A stretch of 64,000 bases of DNA. Source: Lichenostomus cassidix (Eukaryota > Chordata > Aves > Passeriformes > Meliphagidae). The translations under genes and the position numbers were made by a program. Shown here in pieces: positions 11,459-23,746 of this stretch (its first letter is position 1; the number at the start of each line of letters is the position of its first letter). Below the pieces are notes generated by a model, which ran no database searches, had not been told where the DNA came from, and was given only the letters and a program-made list of their open reading frames with translations. The stretch is from positions 4,285,522 through 4,349,521 of the forward strand of contig CM039211.1 in assembly GCA_008360975.2 (NCBI GenBank). The letters are read 5' to 3'.

Positions 11459-11468
11459 TGAGATAGAT

Positions 11469-11509
<41 letters not shown>

Positions 11510-11604
11510 GATAGATAGACAGATAGATAGATGATAGATAGATATAGATAGATGATAGATAGATGATAGATAGATAGATAGATAGATAGATATGTTATCT
11601 ATCT
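11459..11604. repeat. (GATA)n microsatellite with terminal palindrome
   Basis: About 130 bp of GATA repeats with occasional GATGATA and GACA interruptions. It ends in a 9-bp inverted repeat (AGATAGATA, TGT, TATCTATCT at 11584-11604). Confidence 0.95.
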
Positions 11605-11740
11605 CGACTTTACAGATGTGAAAGCAAGACATTGCAAGCTTTGGAGCCAAATATTTGGAACCAGTTTCGTTTCTTGGGCACTAATTCAGTTTGTGTGTGT
11701 TCAGCTTTCTGGATCAATTCATTTGGTGCTTTGAATTACA

Positions 11741-11973
11741 AAATCACAGATTGGTTTGGGTAGGAAGGGACCTTAAAACTCATCCAGTGCCACCCCTGCC
11801 CTGGCAGGGACACCTCCCACTGTCCCAGGCTGCTCCAAGCCCCAGTGTCCAGCCTGGCCTTGGACACTGCCAGGGATCCAGGGGCAGTCACAGCTTCTCT
11901 GGGAATTCCATCCCAGCCTCTCCCCACCCTCCCAGGGAACAATTCCTTCCCAAAATCCCATCCAGCCCTGCCC
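11741..11973 (-). mobile_element. CR1 LINE 3'-end fragment
   Basis: It begins with the reverse complement of the CR1 3' terminus (TCACAGATTGGTTTGGGTAG, then GGAAGGGACCTT). It continues through the typical CCCTGCCCTGGCAGGGACAC and CCAGGGATCCAGGGGCAG blocks to the ACAATTCCTTCCCAAAATCC segment. It is close in sequence to the copies at 14.6, 20.2, 26.9, 28.4 and 31 kb. Confidence 0.88.
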
Positions 11974-13400
11974 AATCTGTGGGTATCACACACCCACTCC
12001 TGTCCTGCTACCTGCTGAGACCATCAGTGAAGCTGCACTTTGCTGATTAAGAGCTCCTGCCTGTTGCATTCCAGATATTAGAAAAGGATTGGGGCTTTAG
12101 CATTGCAACCATTAAAAGGGATTTACCATCTTAATTCATTTCTCCTTCTGGGATGCAGAGGGTATCTGCTCATCTTAGAAATCCCCCAGCAGCTTGTCCT
12201 CAGTAGAGCGGCTTCTATCCAATTTAAGGAGGAGTAAAGATACTTATGTGAGAATCCCAGATTGAAAAATGAGATGATGGAACGTAGGATTAAGCAAAAA
12301 CCACTTGAAAATGACCCCTAAATTTTCTGAGAAGCACTGGGAATGCATGATGCTAAACTTAGAACAATTACACAGACACGTGGCTCACATAAAAAAGTTA
12401 AACAGCCCTGGGAGGAGATAGAAGTGTCTAAAAACTCTGAGGACACTAATGTCACTATTCAGTGCCTCAGCACTCCTGACTCCTAAATAAGCAGGGGAAA
12501 GGCACAGAGAGGCTTTCTGGTGCTGCCTTCAGATTTCAACCAAGCATTCTTCATCCACTTGGGAGTGAAAGCTATGAGATAAAAATGCTGAAATACAAGC
12601 CAGAATGGCCCAAAAGAATGAGAAAAAATTGTCCTTTGAGAACAGAGAAAGTGAAAGGAAGCAGCATAAACAAAACATGGCAGGCCACAGGTAAAGCCAG
12701 CCCAGGCTGAACCCCAAATGATGCCCTGTGACCACAGAATGTACTTTTAGCTGCACTTCCAGCCTGTGTTTCCATGGTGCTGTCAAGTTCCAGAGGGAAT
12801 TTGCTTTCCTAGACCACCATTTCACAGCAGAAAAAAAAATAACTGCTCAGAAACAAAGGAGGGGTTTGCAGACCACCCAGAAAACACCTCACACCAAACA
12901 ACCAACATAGGCTAAATCAGAATAAATCAGTGAACATATCCTGACTTCCTCACTATATGTTAATGCTAGGGGTCCTGATAATAAATCACGAATCAGCAAT
13001 CACCTGAAACAATGGTAATGTTAAGAGAAAGAAGAGTATTTCCTTGCCCCTTGACTCTTGCTGATAATAACAATTCCACATTTCTTAAAAATGCTGCTTT
13101 TTTATGAGGTTCAAGCATAAACGAATTCACTTGACACCTAAAAAGAAATTAGATCTTCATTCTGGTGAAGAATGATGAGAAAATTGGCATCTCTGCATTA
13201 CAGGGCTTTAAAAGGAAGTCTGAACAGAGCCTTGGAAAGGACATGGTTAGGGGAGCTCCTGAGATTGAGTTGATGAATTGCTGTTGTGCTCTTGTCTGGT
13301 TTATGTTGAAACCAACCAGAAAATCTTCATCCTTGAACTTTTTGTGGCCACAAAGGCCACAAATGAACCACTTGCAGGGCAAAGTCAATGGGAAGTCAAC
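11974..13400. other. Intergenic, no recognised feature
   Basis: Single-copy-looking, moderately AT-rich DNA between two CR1 fragments. No splice-bounded coding sequence, RNA gene or repeat was recognised. Confidence 0.5.
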
Positions 13401-13675
13401 AGAACCCCAGAATCCCAGGACCACTGAGGCTGGCAAATCTCTCCCAGCCCATGGAGTCCCAGCTGTGCCCAATGGCCACCTTGTCCCCAGCCCAGAGCAC
13501 TGAGTGCCACAGCCAGCAATTCCTGGGACACCTGCAGGGATGGGGACTGCAAACCTCCCTGGGCAGCTCCTGCCAAGGCCTGAGCACCCTTTCCATGGAG
13601 AAATTCCTGCTGCTGGCCAAGCTGAGCCTCCCCTGGCCCAGCCTGAGGCTGTTCCCTCTCCTCCTGTTGTTTACA
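13401..13675 (-). mobile_element. CR1 LINE 3'-end fragment (second subfamily)
   Basis: It starts ACCCCAGAATCCCAGGACCA, then GAGGCTGGCAAATCTC, CAGAGCACTGAGTGCCA, ACCTCCCTGGGCAGCTCC and AGAAATTCCTGCTGCTG, the reverse complement of a second CR1 3' subfamily. The copy at 49.5 kb is nearly identical over this span, so the two are of similar age. Confidence 0.82.
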
Positions 13676-14585
13676 GCCCATGAGAATGGCTATGACAGGC
13701 TAAAAGTATCCAGTATCCCAAGTAAAATGATTAAACTGCTGTTTATCACCCTTTTTTCCCCCCATTTGGAGATAAGATTTTGGTTGTGATTACTGCTGAT
13801 GCAGAACTCCTCCTCTGAGGATCAGGCAGCAAAGTGCCACTTGTTTGTTTCCCATCTCCCACCAGGGCAGCTCAGACATTCCCACCCCCAGGAAGGAGGC
13901 ACAGCAGCTCTTATTGCACTTTAAACAACGTTTTTTTTTTTTAATCTACCTCTCAGGAAAGGTAATTACACTCAGTTCAAGTCAGTGCAAAGGCTCACAG
14001 CTCTGTCAGAGGCAGGCAGAGAGTGGCAGGTTAGATGTGGCACCCTGCCATCCCCCGTGTGTCACCGCTGTCCAGCCACCCCCTGTCACACGGGGTGACC
14101 ACAGGGATGCTGATGGTGACCCTGGGATGGCAGCTGTGCTGCCTGGTGCTGCTGCAGTTGTGCACATGCTGGGTTTGCATGCTGCAGATGAGACAAACAG
14201 GGATAATTCATCTCCATGGCTGCATCTCCTCAGGCACACACAGCAGAGACCTTTTCCAGCTGCTTGCAGTCACCTTCCAAGGCCACACCAGGTCACCACG
14301 AGGCTTCCTAAATTAGCCAAAGTGTGAGGTGTCAGCCAGTTCTCACGTATCAGCACTGAACACATCACTCCACCTCTTTAATCTGATCTATCACTGTTGC
14401 TCTGATCCACAGTGCACTGACAAAGCAACAGAAGCATGGACAGAAAACTGGCTTTAAAATACAGAAAAGGGTTGTTCAGCTCCAACACAATACTCCCTCT
14501 AGGAAAATAATTAGGCCAAAAAGCCTTTCTGCATCCTTCTGGGATGGGATGCAAAAATGAATCCTGCTGCAACTCTTTCCTGCTG

Positions 14586-14787
14586 CCCTGTGAGGGTGGG
14601 GAGTGGCTGGGATGGAATTCCCAGAGAAGCTGTGGCTGCCCCTGGATCCCTGGCAGTGTCCAAGGCCAGGCTGGACACTGGGGCTTGGAGCAACCTGGGA
14701 CAGTGGGAGGTGTCCCTACCAGGGCAGGGGTGGCACTGGGTGAGCTTCAGGGCTCCATCCAACCCAGAATATTCTGGGTTTCTGTGA
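14586..14787 (+). mobile_element. CR1 LINE 3'-end fragment
   Basis: Plus-strand CR1 3' end: CCCCTGGATCCCTGGCAGTG, GGCTGGACACTGGGGCTTGG, GGAGGTGTCCCTACCAGGGC, ending CCATCCAACCCAGAATATTC and TTCTGTGAT. It is truncated at the 5' side in the usual CR1 manner. Confidence 0.88.
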
Positions 14788-15200
14788 TTGACATCTAACC
14801 CCTACACCCTTCCCCACATCCCTAAAGGATCCCATCCCTGAGAAATCCCCAAAAGGACTCCAGGCCCACTCCACCTTCAGGGAAGGGACAGGGAGGAAAC
14901 TGCACAGAAAACCCCACAAAAGCCCAGTGTGTGTCACAACCCAGCTGTCCCTGGTTGTGCAGCGCCGCAGGACACCAGGCATCAGAGATCAGATTATACA
15001 AGGAGTTTTAGGATAAGTGGTGGGATTTTGGGTGGATTTATCTGCTCGGCCAACCAAGACATTTAATTTTAGAAGCGCTTATCTGGCAGCACTGGTGCTG
15101 TCCAAAGAGAACAGCTGCCCACAGTGCCCCTGGGGCTGTGCCCAGGGTGGGAATTCCTGCAAAAACACCTCCACAGGGACAGGAAGGAGCCTGTGGGTCT

Positions 15201-15305
15201 CAGAGTCACAGAACAGTTTGGGCTGGACCCTAATGGTCACCTTGTTCCACCCCCTGCCATGGGACACCTTCCAGGGACACATCTTGAGGCCACCTGTGCC
15301 TGCAC
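15201..15305 (-). mobile_element. Short CR1 3' fragment
   Basis: AGAGTCACAGAACAGTTTGG, GCTGGACCCTAATGGTCACC and CCACCCCCTGCCATGGGACA match the reverse complement of a CR1 3' end. Similarity fades after about 100 bp. Confidence 0.7.
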
Positions 15306-16251
15306 ACCTCTCACTCATTTGCCTGAAGTGGCTTTTCTTCTTGTTTGTTGCCTCAATTATCATACAGTTCTTTTTAACTATTATTACTGACTCTATTTCC
15401 CCTCCAGGACAGGGAAGGGAATGAGGAAAAAGCTGTGTGGTGTTTGTCTGCAATCTGGGGTTAAACTATGATATATTGGATTTAAAAAAAAAAACAAAAA
15501 CTCAGCACCGATTTTGAAGAATGTGGTGAAATGAAGAAAACCTGTCCTAACAGAAGTGTCCCAAAGTCCTGGTGTAGTTTAAAAAGAGCACATCCCACAG
15601 TAGCTTCATGACAAACCATCTGTTTCCCAGATCTCGACATCTTAATGAATATTTGTGCCAGAAATGCCAGCTTGTTACATTATATTTATGTTGTGTTCAC
15701 CCATTGCCTTCCTCGTCAGCTTTTAAATATTCCTAATATTCCTAACATTGCAAAGCAAAGCTGCAGCATTTTTACAAGGCAAGCTCCTCTGGTCTTAAAA
15801 TTACCAAACAGCAACTGCATTCCAACAGTGGAACTGCATCTTCAAGAGCTGCTTTTTGTAACAGTAATGTTTTCTCCTCAAAGTGTTGATGGAGTTTATG
15901 GCTTTTGTTTGGGGTTTCTTTTGCGGGGGAAGGTTAGATTTTTATAATATTTACAATTTTTTATTAGTTATTCTATAAAGATTGAATGTAGAATCAGCCC
16001 TACATGAACACATAAAGCATATAATTTCTATTTAAGCAGTGAGCACAGGCTGTGTTAAAAAATATGTGTTTGTATCTAATTACTGCCTCTTCAGGGACAC
16101 TCCCAGAAGGGAAGGGAAAGTTCCTGATTTGGATTGATGCAGTTTGACACCATGGGCTGAAGCAGCTTTCGAAATGGAGACACACCAGATTGTTTCTTTT
16201 GCAGGACTTTGCTCTGCAGATCTGCAGGGAGACTGAGGGCAATGCAGAATT

Positions 16252-16402
16252 GGAGTCACAGTGCCCTGGATCCCTGGAAATGCCCAGGGCAGGCTGGACA
16301 GCGCTGGGCACAGCCTGGGATGGCAGAAGGTGTCCTGCACATGGCACTGGGTGGGATTCCAGGTCCCTCCCAATCCAAACCAATCCATGATTCCATGGAA
16401 AG
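16252..16402 (+). mobile_element. CR1 3' fragment
   Basis: CCTGGATCCCTGGAAATGCC, GCAGGCTGGACAGCGCTGGG, TGGCACTGGGTGGGATTCCA, then TCCAAACCAATCCATGATTC. It is a diverged plus-strand CR1 end lying tail to tail with the next fragment. Confidence 0.75.
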
Positions 16403-16412
16403 CTGGAAGTGA

Positions 16413-16675
16413 GAATCACAGAGCCATTTATGCTGGAAAAGACCCACAAAACCAGTGAGTCCAACCATCCCCCAGCGCTGCCAAGGCCACCACTGACCAT
16501 GTCCCCAGTGCCACATCCACAGGGCTGTTAATCCCTCCAGGGATGGGGATTCACCAGTGCCAGGGCTGCAGAGCCTTTCCAGGAGGGAATTTCCCCAATT
16601 TCCAACCTGCACCTCTCCTGCCGCAGCCTGAGGCAGTTTTCACTCGTTCTGTGGTTTCTCCCCTGGGAGAACATG
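16413..16675 (-). mobile_element. CR1 3' fragment (second subfamily)
   Basis: AGAATCACAGAGCCATTTAT, GCTGGAAAAGACCCACAAAA, AGTCCAACCATCCCCCAGCG and CCTCCAGGGATGGGGATTCA are characteristic of the reverse complement of a CR1 subfamily. The tail is decayed toward 16675. Confidence 0.78.
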
Positions 16676-16787
16676 TGAATCCCGGCTCAGGACAGGCTCG
16701 TTCCAGGCAGAAATCCCGGAATTCTCCCAATCGATCCCCGCCAAGCCTGGACAGCTCCTCGCTCAGCCCACAGGCTCGCCCCCCGCG

Positions 16788-17344
16788 GGACTCGAACCCT
16801 CGGCCTCGGGATTCCAACCCTGCAGCCCAGCAGGGCCTCATGGAAACGAGGGGCACCAAATAACCAAAACCTGCAGTTTTACCCGCCAGTGGCACTCCGA
16901 TGATCTTCCATCGGCAGTTCTGCGTGTCACTAATGGCCAGGCGTTGCTCTGCGTGGGTTTGTTGGCAAAGATCACCACAGAGCCACAGCAAACATCAGCC
17001 TGTCCCTGCGGCCAGCTGGGGGTGACAAGAGGTGACACACACGCGTGCATGTGTAACAAGAAATGTGCAATTGATTGTTGTGCGTGGAAGGCTTTTAGCA
17101 AAGTTTTTGGAATGCAAAAACACATTCGTGTCACTGAGTATAATCTACGCAAGCGTGCGCCTCGGTGTGGGTGACAGGACGAGAGACCCCCGGGCAGCCC
17201 GTGCCGCAGTAAAACAATGTCAGGTTTCTGTGTCTGTCTAACTTTGAGTCCAAAATTCCCTTCCCAGCGTTCGGTCACAGCGGGACTCGAACCGGCAACA
17301 CCACCGGCCGGGGTCCTAGCGGCACCGCCCCCGGGACTCGAACC
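16788..17344 (-). promoter_or_regulatory. Cluster of three Pol III B-box-like motifs
   Basis: The minus strand carries GGTTCGAGTCC three times, at 16798-16788, 17293-17283 and 17344-17334. Each is an exact match to the B-box consensus GGTTCGANNCC bound by TFIIIC. In each case the flanking bases do not form a complete tRNA T-stem, and no acceptor stem or cloverleaf could be assembled. They may be tRNA-gene relics or extra TFIIIC sites. They lie in the CpG-rich flank just upstream of RPS23. Confidence 0.45.
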
Positions 17345-17437
17345 GGTGTCTCACTGATCTCCGGGCCGCCCCGCGCGGTGCCGGTCGGGATTCGCGTCAG
17401 GCGCGGCGCGGGCAGCCCGCGCGGGTCCTGCCGGGCG

Positions 17438-17480
17438 CGGCTATAGGCGGCGGGCGCAGACTCTCCTCCCTCTTTTCTCG
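17438..17480 (+). promoter_or_regulatory. RPS23: RPS23 core promoter with TOP-type start
   Basis: A TATA-like GCTATAGGC at 17440-17448 lies about 28 bp before CTCTTTTCTCG (17470-17480). A cytosine followed by a pyrimidine run is the 5'-terminal oligopyrimidine signature shared by vertebrate ribosomal protein mRNAs, which places their translation under mTOR/LARP1 control. The 5' UTR would be about 32 nt. The surrounding 17.2-17.9 kb is a CpG island. Confidence 0.75.
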
Positions 17481-17501
17481 CTCGGCAGCCGCGCGGAGAA
17501 G

Positions 17502-19198
<1,697 letters not shown>

Positions 19199-19221
19199 AT
19201 GCTCTCTGTGATCAGAACACC

Positions 19222-19227
19222 AATAAA
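19222..19227 (+). terminator. RPS23: RPS23 poly(A) signal
   Basis: AATAAA lies 24 nt after the stop codon, followed by a GT-rich stretch (TGCTTGTTATTGTGGGGGTG) near 19249. That gives a very short 3' UTR of about 40-50 nt, typical of ribosomal protein mRNAs. Confidence 0.88.
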
Positions 19228-19592
19228 ATCTTTGATTTAAAGAGTGATCTGCTTGTTATTGTGGGGGTGCTGGAGGAGGACATGGGGAAGTCAGAAAAAC
19301 CTATAGAAAAAGCCCAAACCCTCTGGCACTACTAATCAGCTGCAGTTCATCTGTGTGGTGAGGAAAAAGATCTGCTTCAACTAATTTATATACAAATTAA
19401 TGTGAAAATTCAGTAATTTATATGAAAATGGATAAGGAATCTCAGAACACGTTGAGAATCTCGACGTTGGTGCAGTAAAACTGGGGAAGGTAGAGGGGAC
19501 TAAATCCCCTCGCGGTTCTGAGTCTCAAATTCCAAAGGAGGCAGATTTAGTGGCGCTGGAGCAGTGCTGAGCGCTGTCGTGAGGCCGAGTCG

Positions 19593-19606
19593 CCACCAGA
19601 TGTCGC
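19593..19606 (+). promoter_or_regulatory. CTCF-like motif between RPS23 and ATG10 3' ends
   Basis: CCACCAGATGTCGC matches the CTCF core CCASYAGRKGGCRS at 13 of 14 positions. It sits in a CpG-containing island of about 250 bp (19.46-19.72 kb) that is otherwise unexplained, between convergent genes. This is motif evidence only. Confidence 0.35.
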
Positions 19607-19738
19607 GACAGGAGCGGGCAGGGGACAGCTGAAACGGAAGCGTTGGAGCCAAAAACTTGTGTGGGTTTTCATAAAGGAAACAGAAATTCAGCCAAAGAGG
19701 AGATCTAGAGAGGCACGAGAGTGGATCCAACTTGGGGG

Positions 19739-20455
19739 AGAAAGGATTGGGAGCAGCCCTGGGGGTGCAGTGGGTGAGCTGAGACCCCAAACCCTGAGCT
19801 GGGCTGAGACCCCAAACCCTGAGCTGGGCTGAGCCCCCAAACCCTGAGCTGGGCTGAGCCCCCAAACCCTGAGCTGGGCTGAGACCCCAAACCCTGAGCT
19901 AGGCTGAGACCCCAAACCCTGAGCTGGGCTGAGACCCCAAACCCTGAGCTGGGCTGAGAGCTGAGCTGAGAGCTGCCCCAGCCCTGGGCAGCACAGCAAG
20001 GAGCTGCAGCTCTGCAGGCAGGCCAGAGGAGCTGCAGCAGGAGCAGAGGATGGAGCAGCTCTGCTGGCAGAGCTGGCATTGCTCAGCCTGCAGAGGAGAA
20101 GCTCTGGGGTGACCTCAGTGTGGCCTTCAGGGCCTGAAGGAGCTGCAGGAAACATGGAGAGAGACTATTGACAGGGGATGGAGGGACAGGACACAGGGAA
20201 TGGCTGCAAACTGCCAGAGGGCAGGGATGGATGGATATTGGGAAGGAATTGTTCCCTGGCAGGGTGGGCAGGCCCTGGCACAGGGTGACAGAGAAGCTGT
20301 GGCTGCCCCTGGATCCCTGGCAGTGTTCCAGGCCAGGCTGGACACTGGGGCTTGGAGCAGCCTGGGACAGTGGGAGGTGTCCCTGCCAGGGCAGGGGTGG
20401 CACTGGATGGGCTTTCAGACCCTTCCAACTCAAAACGATCCTGGGATTCTGTGAG
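19739..20455 (+). mobile_element. CR1 LINE fragment carrying an internal VNTR (copy A)
   Basis: About 700 bp of plus-strand CR1. It runs from GGAGCAGCCCTGGGGGTGCA, through a 25-bp tandem array and GCAGGCCAGAGGAGCTGCAG, to the common 3' end GGGCAGGGGTGGCACTGGAT and CCTGGGATTCTGTGAG. It is matched almost base for base, in inverted orientation, by 30922-31588. Apparent open readings of 100-155 residues here are translations of the repeat. Confidence 0.88.
19776..19945. repeat. 25-bp VNTR inside CR1, six full units plus one short
   Basis: Six contiguous units of GAGCTGGGCTGAGACCCCAA plus ACCCT occupy 19796-19945, preceded by a unit lacking 5 bp. Single-base variants occur (GAGCCCCC, GAGCTAGG). 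The inverted partner copy has three units. Confidence 0.93.
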
Positions 20456-23400
20456 TGTGCCACTGCCCAGGAATAACTTGTGTCACCTGACACTGCACAA
20501 AGAAGTCGGGGAAAGATAAGCTGAGCCAAACATCACCAAGTCACTATTAGAGGGGTTTTAAGCCTAATAAAAAGGTTGTCAAAAAGGCTAAAAGCTTATG
20601 TGTTATATAACCCAAATCCTCCAAAACAGAGTGGAATCCCTGGCTGGCTGTATTTCCACCTCATCACCAAAAGTAATTATTTTCTCCTATTAGAGCACTC
20701 GGCCAACCACCTGATGCCAGCAATGCCCAACTGAATAATAACGCAGCTGCAGGAGCTGTTGTTTTCTAACACACTTGAGGAAGGTGTTAAGAGGGTGCTC
20801 TGTAAATCCATTCTCTGTTCAAACACAGCAGTGAAATCCTCTCGCCTTAAGGTGAATTTGTCTTCAGGAGGTGACAGCTACAACAAGCTCTCAAGTGGGA
20901 AACTGAGAGCTTCCTCATGGTGCAGGGCTTTTTAAGATTTTAATGAAATCCAAAAGATAACAACATGTGTGGCACATTCCTAATCCTGAGCTCTCAATTC
21001 AGGGTTACTTTTGCAGCTCTGAGCTTCAGGTATATTCTTTTATTCTAGGTGGTTAGAATTTATTGCTAAAAAATGCACTACATTCCTTGAAACACTTTTA
21101 AAAGCCTACATGTTACTAAAAATAGGCATAAATACACACTGTTCTCTAGAAGAGAGTATTTTTGAGGAAATAATTGTAACTTCACCATTCAGAGGGAAGA
21201 GCAATCGTCCTTCCTTTGTGCTGGCACTGAATTTGTATGTGTGCAACATAAATACAGATGTCCAAACAGACTCATGAAACCATCATCATAGCAAAGGGGG
21301 GGAAGTTACTGAGAAAGTTTCACTGAAATTCATGGAGTTGCAGCAAGAATTTATACTGATTACTTTGCTGTATTTAGCTGTAATTAAGCAGCTGAACGTT
21401 TCCTGTGTGGAAAGGAATGTTCCTGTTAGTAACCAAAGCCAGGCAACCTCAGATCTCCTGGCAGGGGGTTAAATTCTTCCCTGGTCATGCTGACACAAAT
21501 GAGGGATTATGGACGTGGCTACCAACTGCATTCCACAGAAGAACACATTTTTTGGCCTAGTTGAACACATAAAATTAATTATTCTTGATGATTCTGGCAA
21601 CGCAGGGCAGGTATGAGACTGTTCTCTTACAAGAAGTCCCCAGAAGTGAAGAACCTCCCTCGATGTGTCTTTCCAGATTAGCAAAGATGAACAACTGAGC
21701 AAGTTTACAAATCTAAACTGGAACTTTTCTCCTTGGTAGGATGCGAGAATTCAGACAACGCATGTAGACAAAATCCAAGCTCAGATCTAGGATCTTCAAC
21801 AGATTCAATAATTAACAAATTTATTCATTAATTAACATAAAATAAATCCACAAACTAGTGCCAAAATCCACAAATTCAAAATTCACATTTATTTCCCGTT
21901 ACGTACAAATTTCATTTTTTGACGGCTGAGTGCTTCTACTCCTCTGTTCCAGGGTATCACAAATGAAGATCACAGAGCAGGGGTGAGCATTTAATAGCTC
22001 TTAAACGTGCTGTTACCTGCTTTTTATTGATTTTTCCTCCTAAGTCTCACGTAAATTTAAAAAGGGGCTGTGGATGCAATTATCAAGCCTGAGTTATCAA
22101 AAGTCTTACAAAAATAAAGGTAGCTGCTGGCCATATTTTGTAAATCTTACACTGGTATAATGGCTTCTCAGGTTGTTATGACCCAGAACAAAATTAATTA
22201 TGTGCTTTCATTATTAATTCCAAATGGCTGTCAAACAAATTCCGCACCAGTGGAATTTTAACGACTGCACTCTGTATTCCATACCCACCAATGACATGTG
22301 ATGGAAGTTAAAAATATGATCTGGAAAACCAGAATCTGGGTTTTTCACACTCCCAGCTCTGATGTGGCACACACTGGACTCCGTGTGCAAGCAGTCAGTA
22401 GTCAGTATAAGTAGCTGAATGCACAAAGTAAAATCTGTGGCTCCATCTCAACTTCTCAGAGTCAGCTTTATACTGCAAGTAAAATGGGACTGGGAGAGAA
22501 GCCAGGATGGGTGGTAGGGAAGTTCCTTGCAATCTGGCTGTCAGTGGCATCACCACCAGGCAATTCCCCTAAACCCCACAGCTGGCAGGGGAGGCTGCAG
22601 CAGGAGTGCAGGGTAGGGAGCAAACCTGTGAACAACCACGAGTACAATGAGAAACACTAATTGGGAACAACAGCAGCTCCCACAGGGCACGGAGAGCTTC
22701 CCTGGGAGGCAGTGGAGCACGGCAGAGCCAGATGTTCCCACACGGCTGCTCCAGGCACCTGAGCTGCAGAGCTGGGTGTGCTCACTGAGCTCTGTTTGTC
22801 ACAGCCCTGATGCCATGTGCTCCCTGGGGCGTGGTGTGCACAGGGTATTCCCGGGATGAGATGGTCTGGGTGTGCTGCAATACAGGGTGGTCCCTCGTTG
22901 GGCTCTCCTGGACAAGGTGCTTCCCAGGTGGAGCAGTCTCAGCCCAAACCCCGACTGCCACAAGCTCACATCACGTCCCACCAGCATTTCTCTGTGCTTA
23001 TGTTGCATTTTCTGCCCCACAGATGGTGCAGATTTTCTAGAGATAAGTTCAGCAGATCAGCAACTCGACTCAGGGCTGTGCTTTACCTGTGTGCAAGGCA
23101 CAGGCGAGTTCTGGCCAGAGAAAGAGCCACGAGCAATCATTTCCACACAGCATGGCTGACCAGACAGGAAGGATCCTTGGCCTTCGTCCCCAGGGAAGTC
23201 TGCAGCAGCTTTATCACTGCCTAACCACCACCACTCCTTCAGCTCTGGGCTCTGGGGAGGCGACAGCAAACACAGAAAAGGGATTGAATTAAAATCTTTG
23301 CAGCAGTTACGCCAGACCAGACACCCAGTCCTGTGCTGGAGAAACCAATGGAAAACACTTCTGCACACCTGAGAGACCCCAGGACATGAGAGACTCTGTG

Positions 23401-23622
23401 GATTCATGCAGGGTGCCAGCAATGGGCCAAGCTCCTCTCCCTCACACAAATTTTCATTGCAAACAAGTGAGGCAACAAGGCAGACAGGTAAGGAAAACAG
23501 GGAAAGGTAAGGCCTAAATGAACTGAACCACAAGCTCCAAAGGAGGGGTGATGGTTCTGCCAGTCACCCATCTGAGCTTTGTCACACCAGGATGGCAGGG
23601 CAAAGGGTGGCTTCCTTTCCTC
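20456..23622 (-). other. ATG10: ATG10 3' UTR and downstream flank
   Basis: Past the ATG10 stop codon on the minus strand there is no further coding sequence. The nearest canonical AATAAA on that strand is at 22028-22023, which would give a 3' UTR of roughly 1.6 kb; an ATTAAA follows near 21990. The remainder down to 20.5 kb is featureless AT-rich DNA. Confidence 0.45.
22023..22028 (-). terminator. ATG10: Candidate ATG10 poly(A) signal
   Basis: It is the first AATAAA on the minus strand downstream of the ATG10 stop. No transcript evidence is available here, so use of this signal is a guess. Confidence 0.35.
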
Positions 23623-23746
23623 TTACCTTTCAGCTGAATCAGTGTTTGTGCTCTGCTCAGGTGCCAGTTTTGCATAACTCAGAGGCAGATTCAGCCCCAC
23701 AACTGGGCCCACAGTACTGAGCCACAGTGTGATATAATTTGTGTGT
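23623..23746 (-). CDS. ATG10: ATG10 last coding exon
   Basis: Acceptor ccctag. After an Arg codon shared with the previous exon it reads [20 protein letters not shown], then PLSYAKLAPEQSTNTDSAER and stop. The core matches the human [24 protein letters not shown] block. The hydrophilic tail after YAK differs, as is common at this C-terminus. Confidence 0.95.

Noticed and set aside
16780..17350. tRNA genes on the minus strand
   Set aside because: The B-box is exact three times, but the T-stems have mismatches and no acceptor or anticodon arms can be placed at the right distance.
19776..19945. Regular repeat array superficially like CRISPR
   Set aside because: Units are contiguous with no unique spacers and lie inside a LINE in a vertebrate genome; it is a VNTR.
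19688..20529. Open readings of 85-155 residues with repeated GLSPAQGLG or similar words
   Set aside because: They are translations of CR1 copy A and its 25-bp VNTR; the same happens in copy B at 31 kb.
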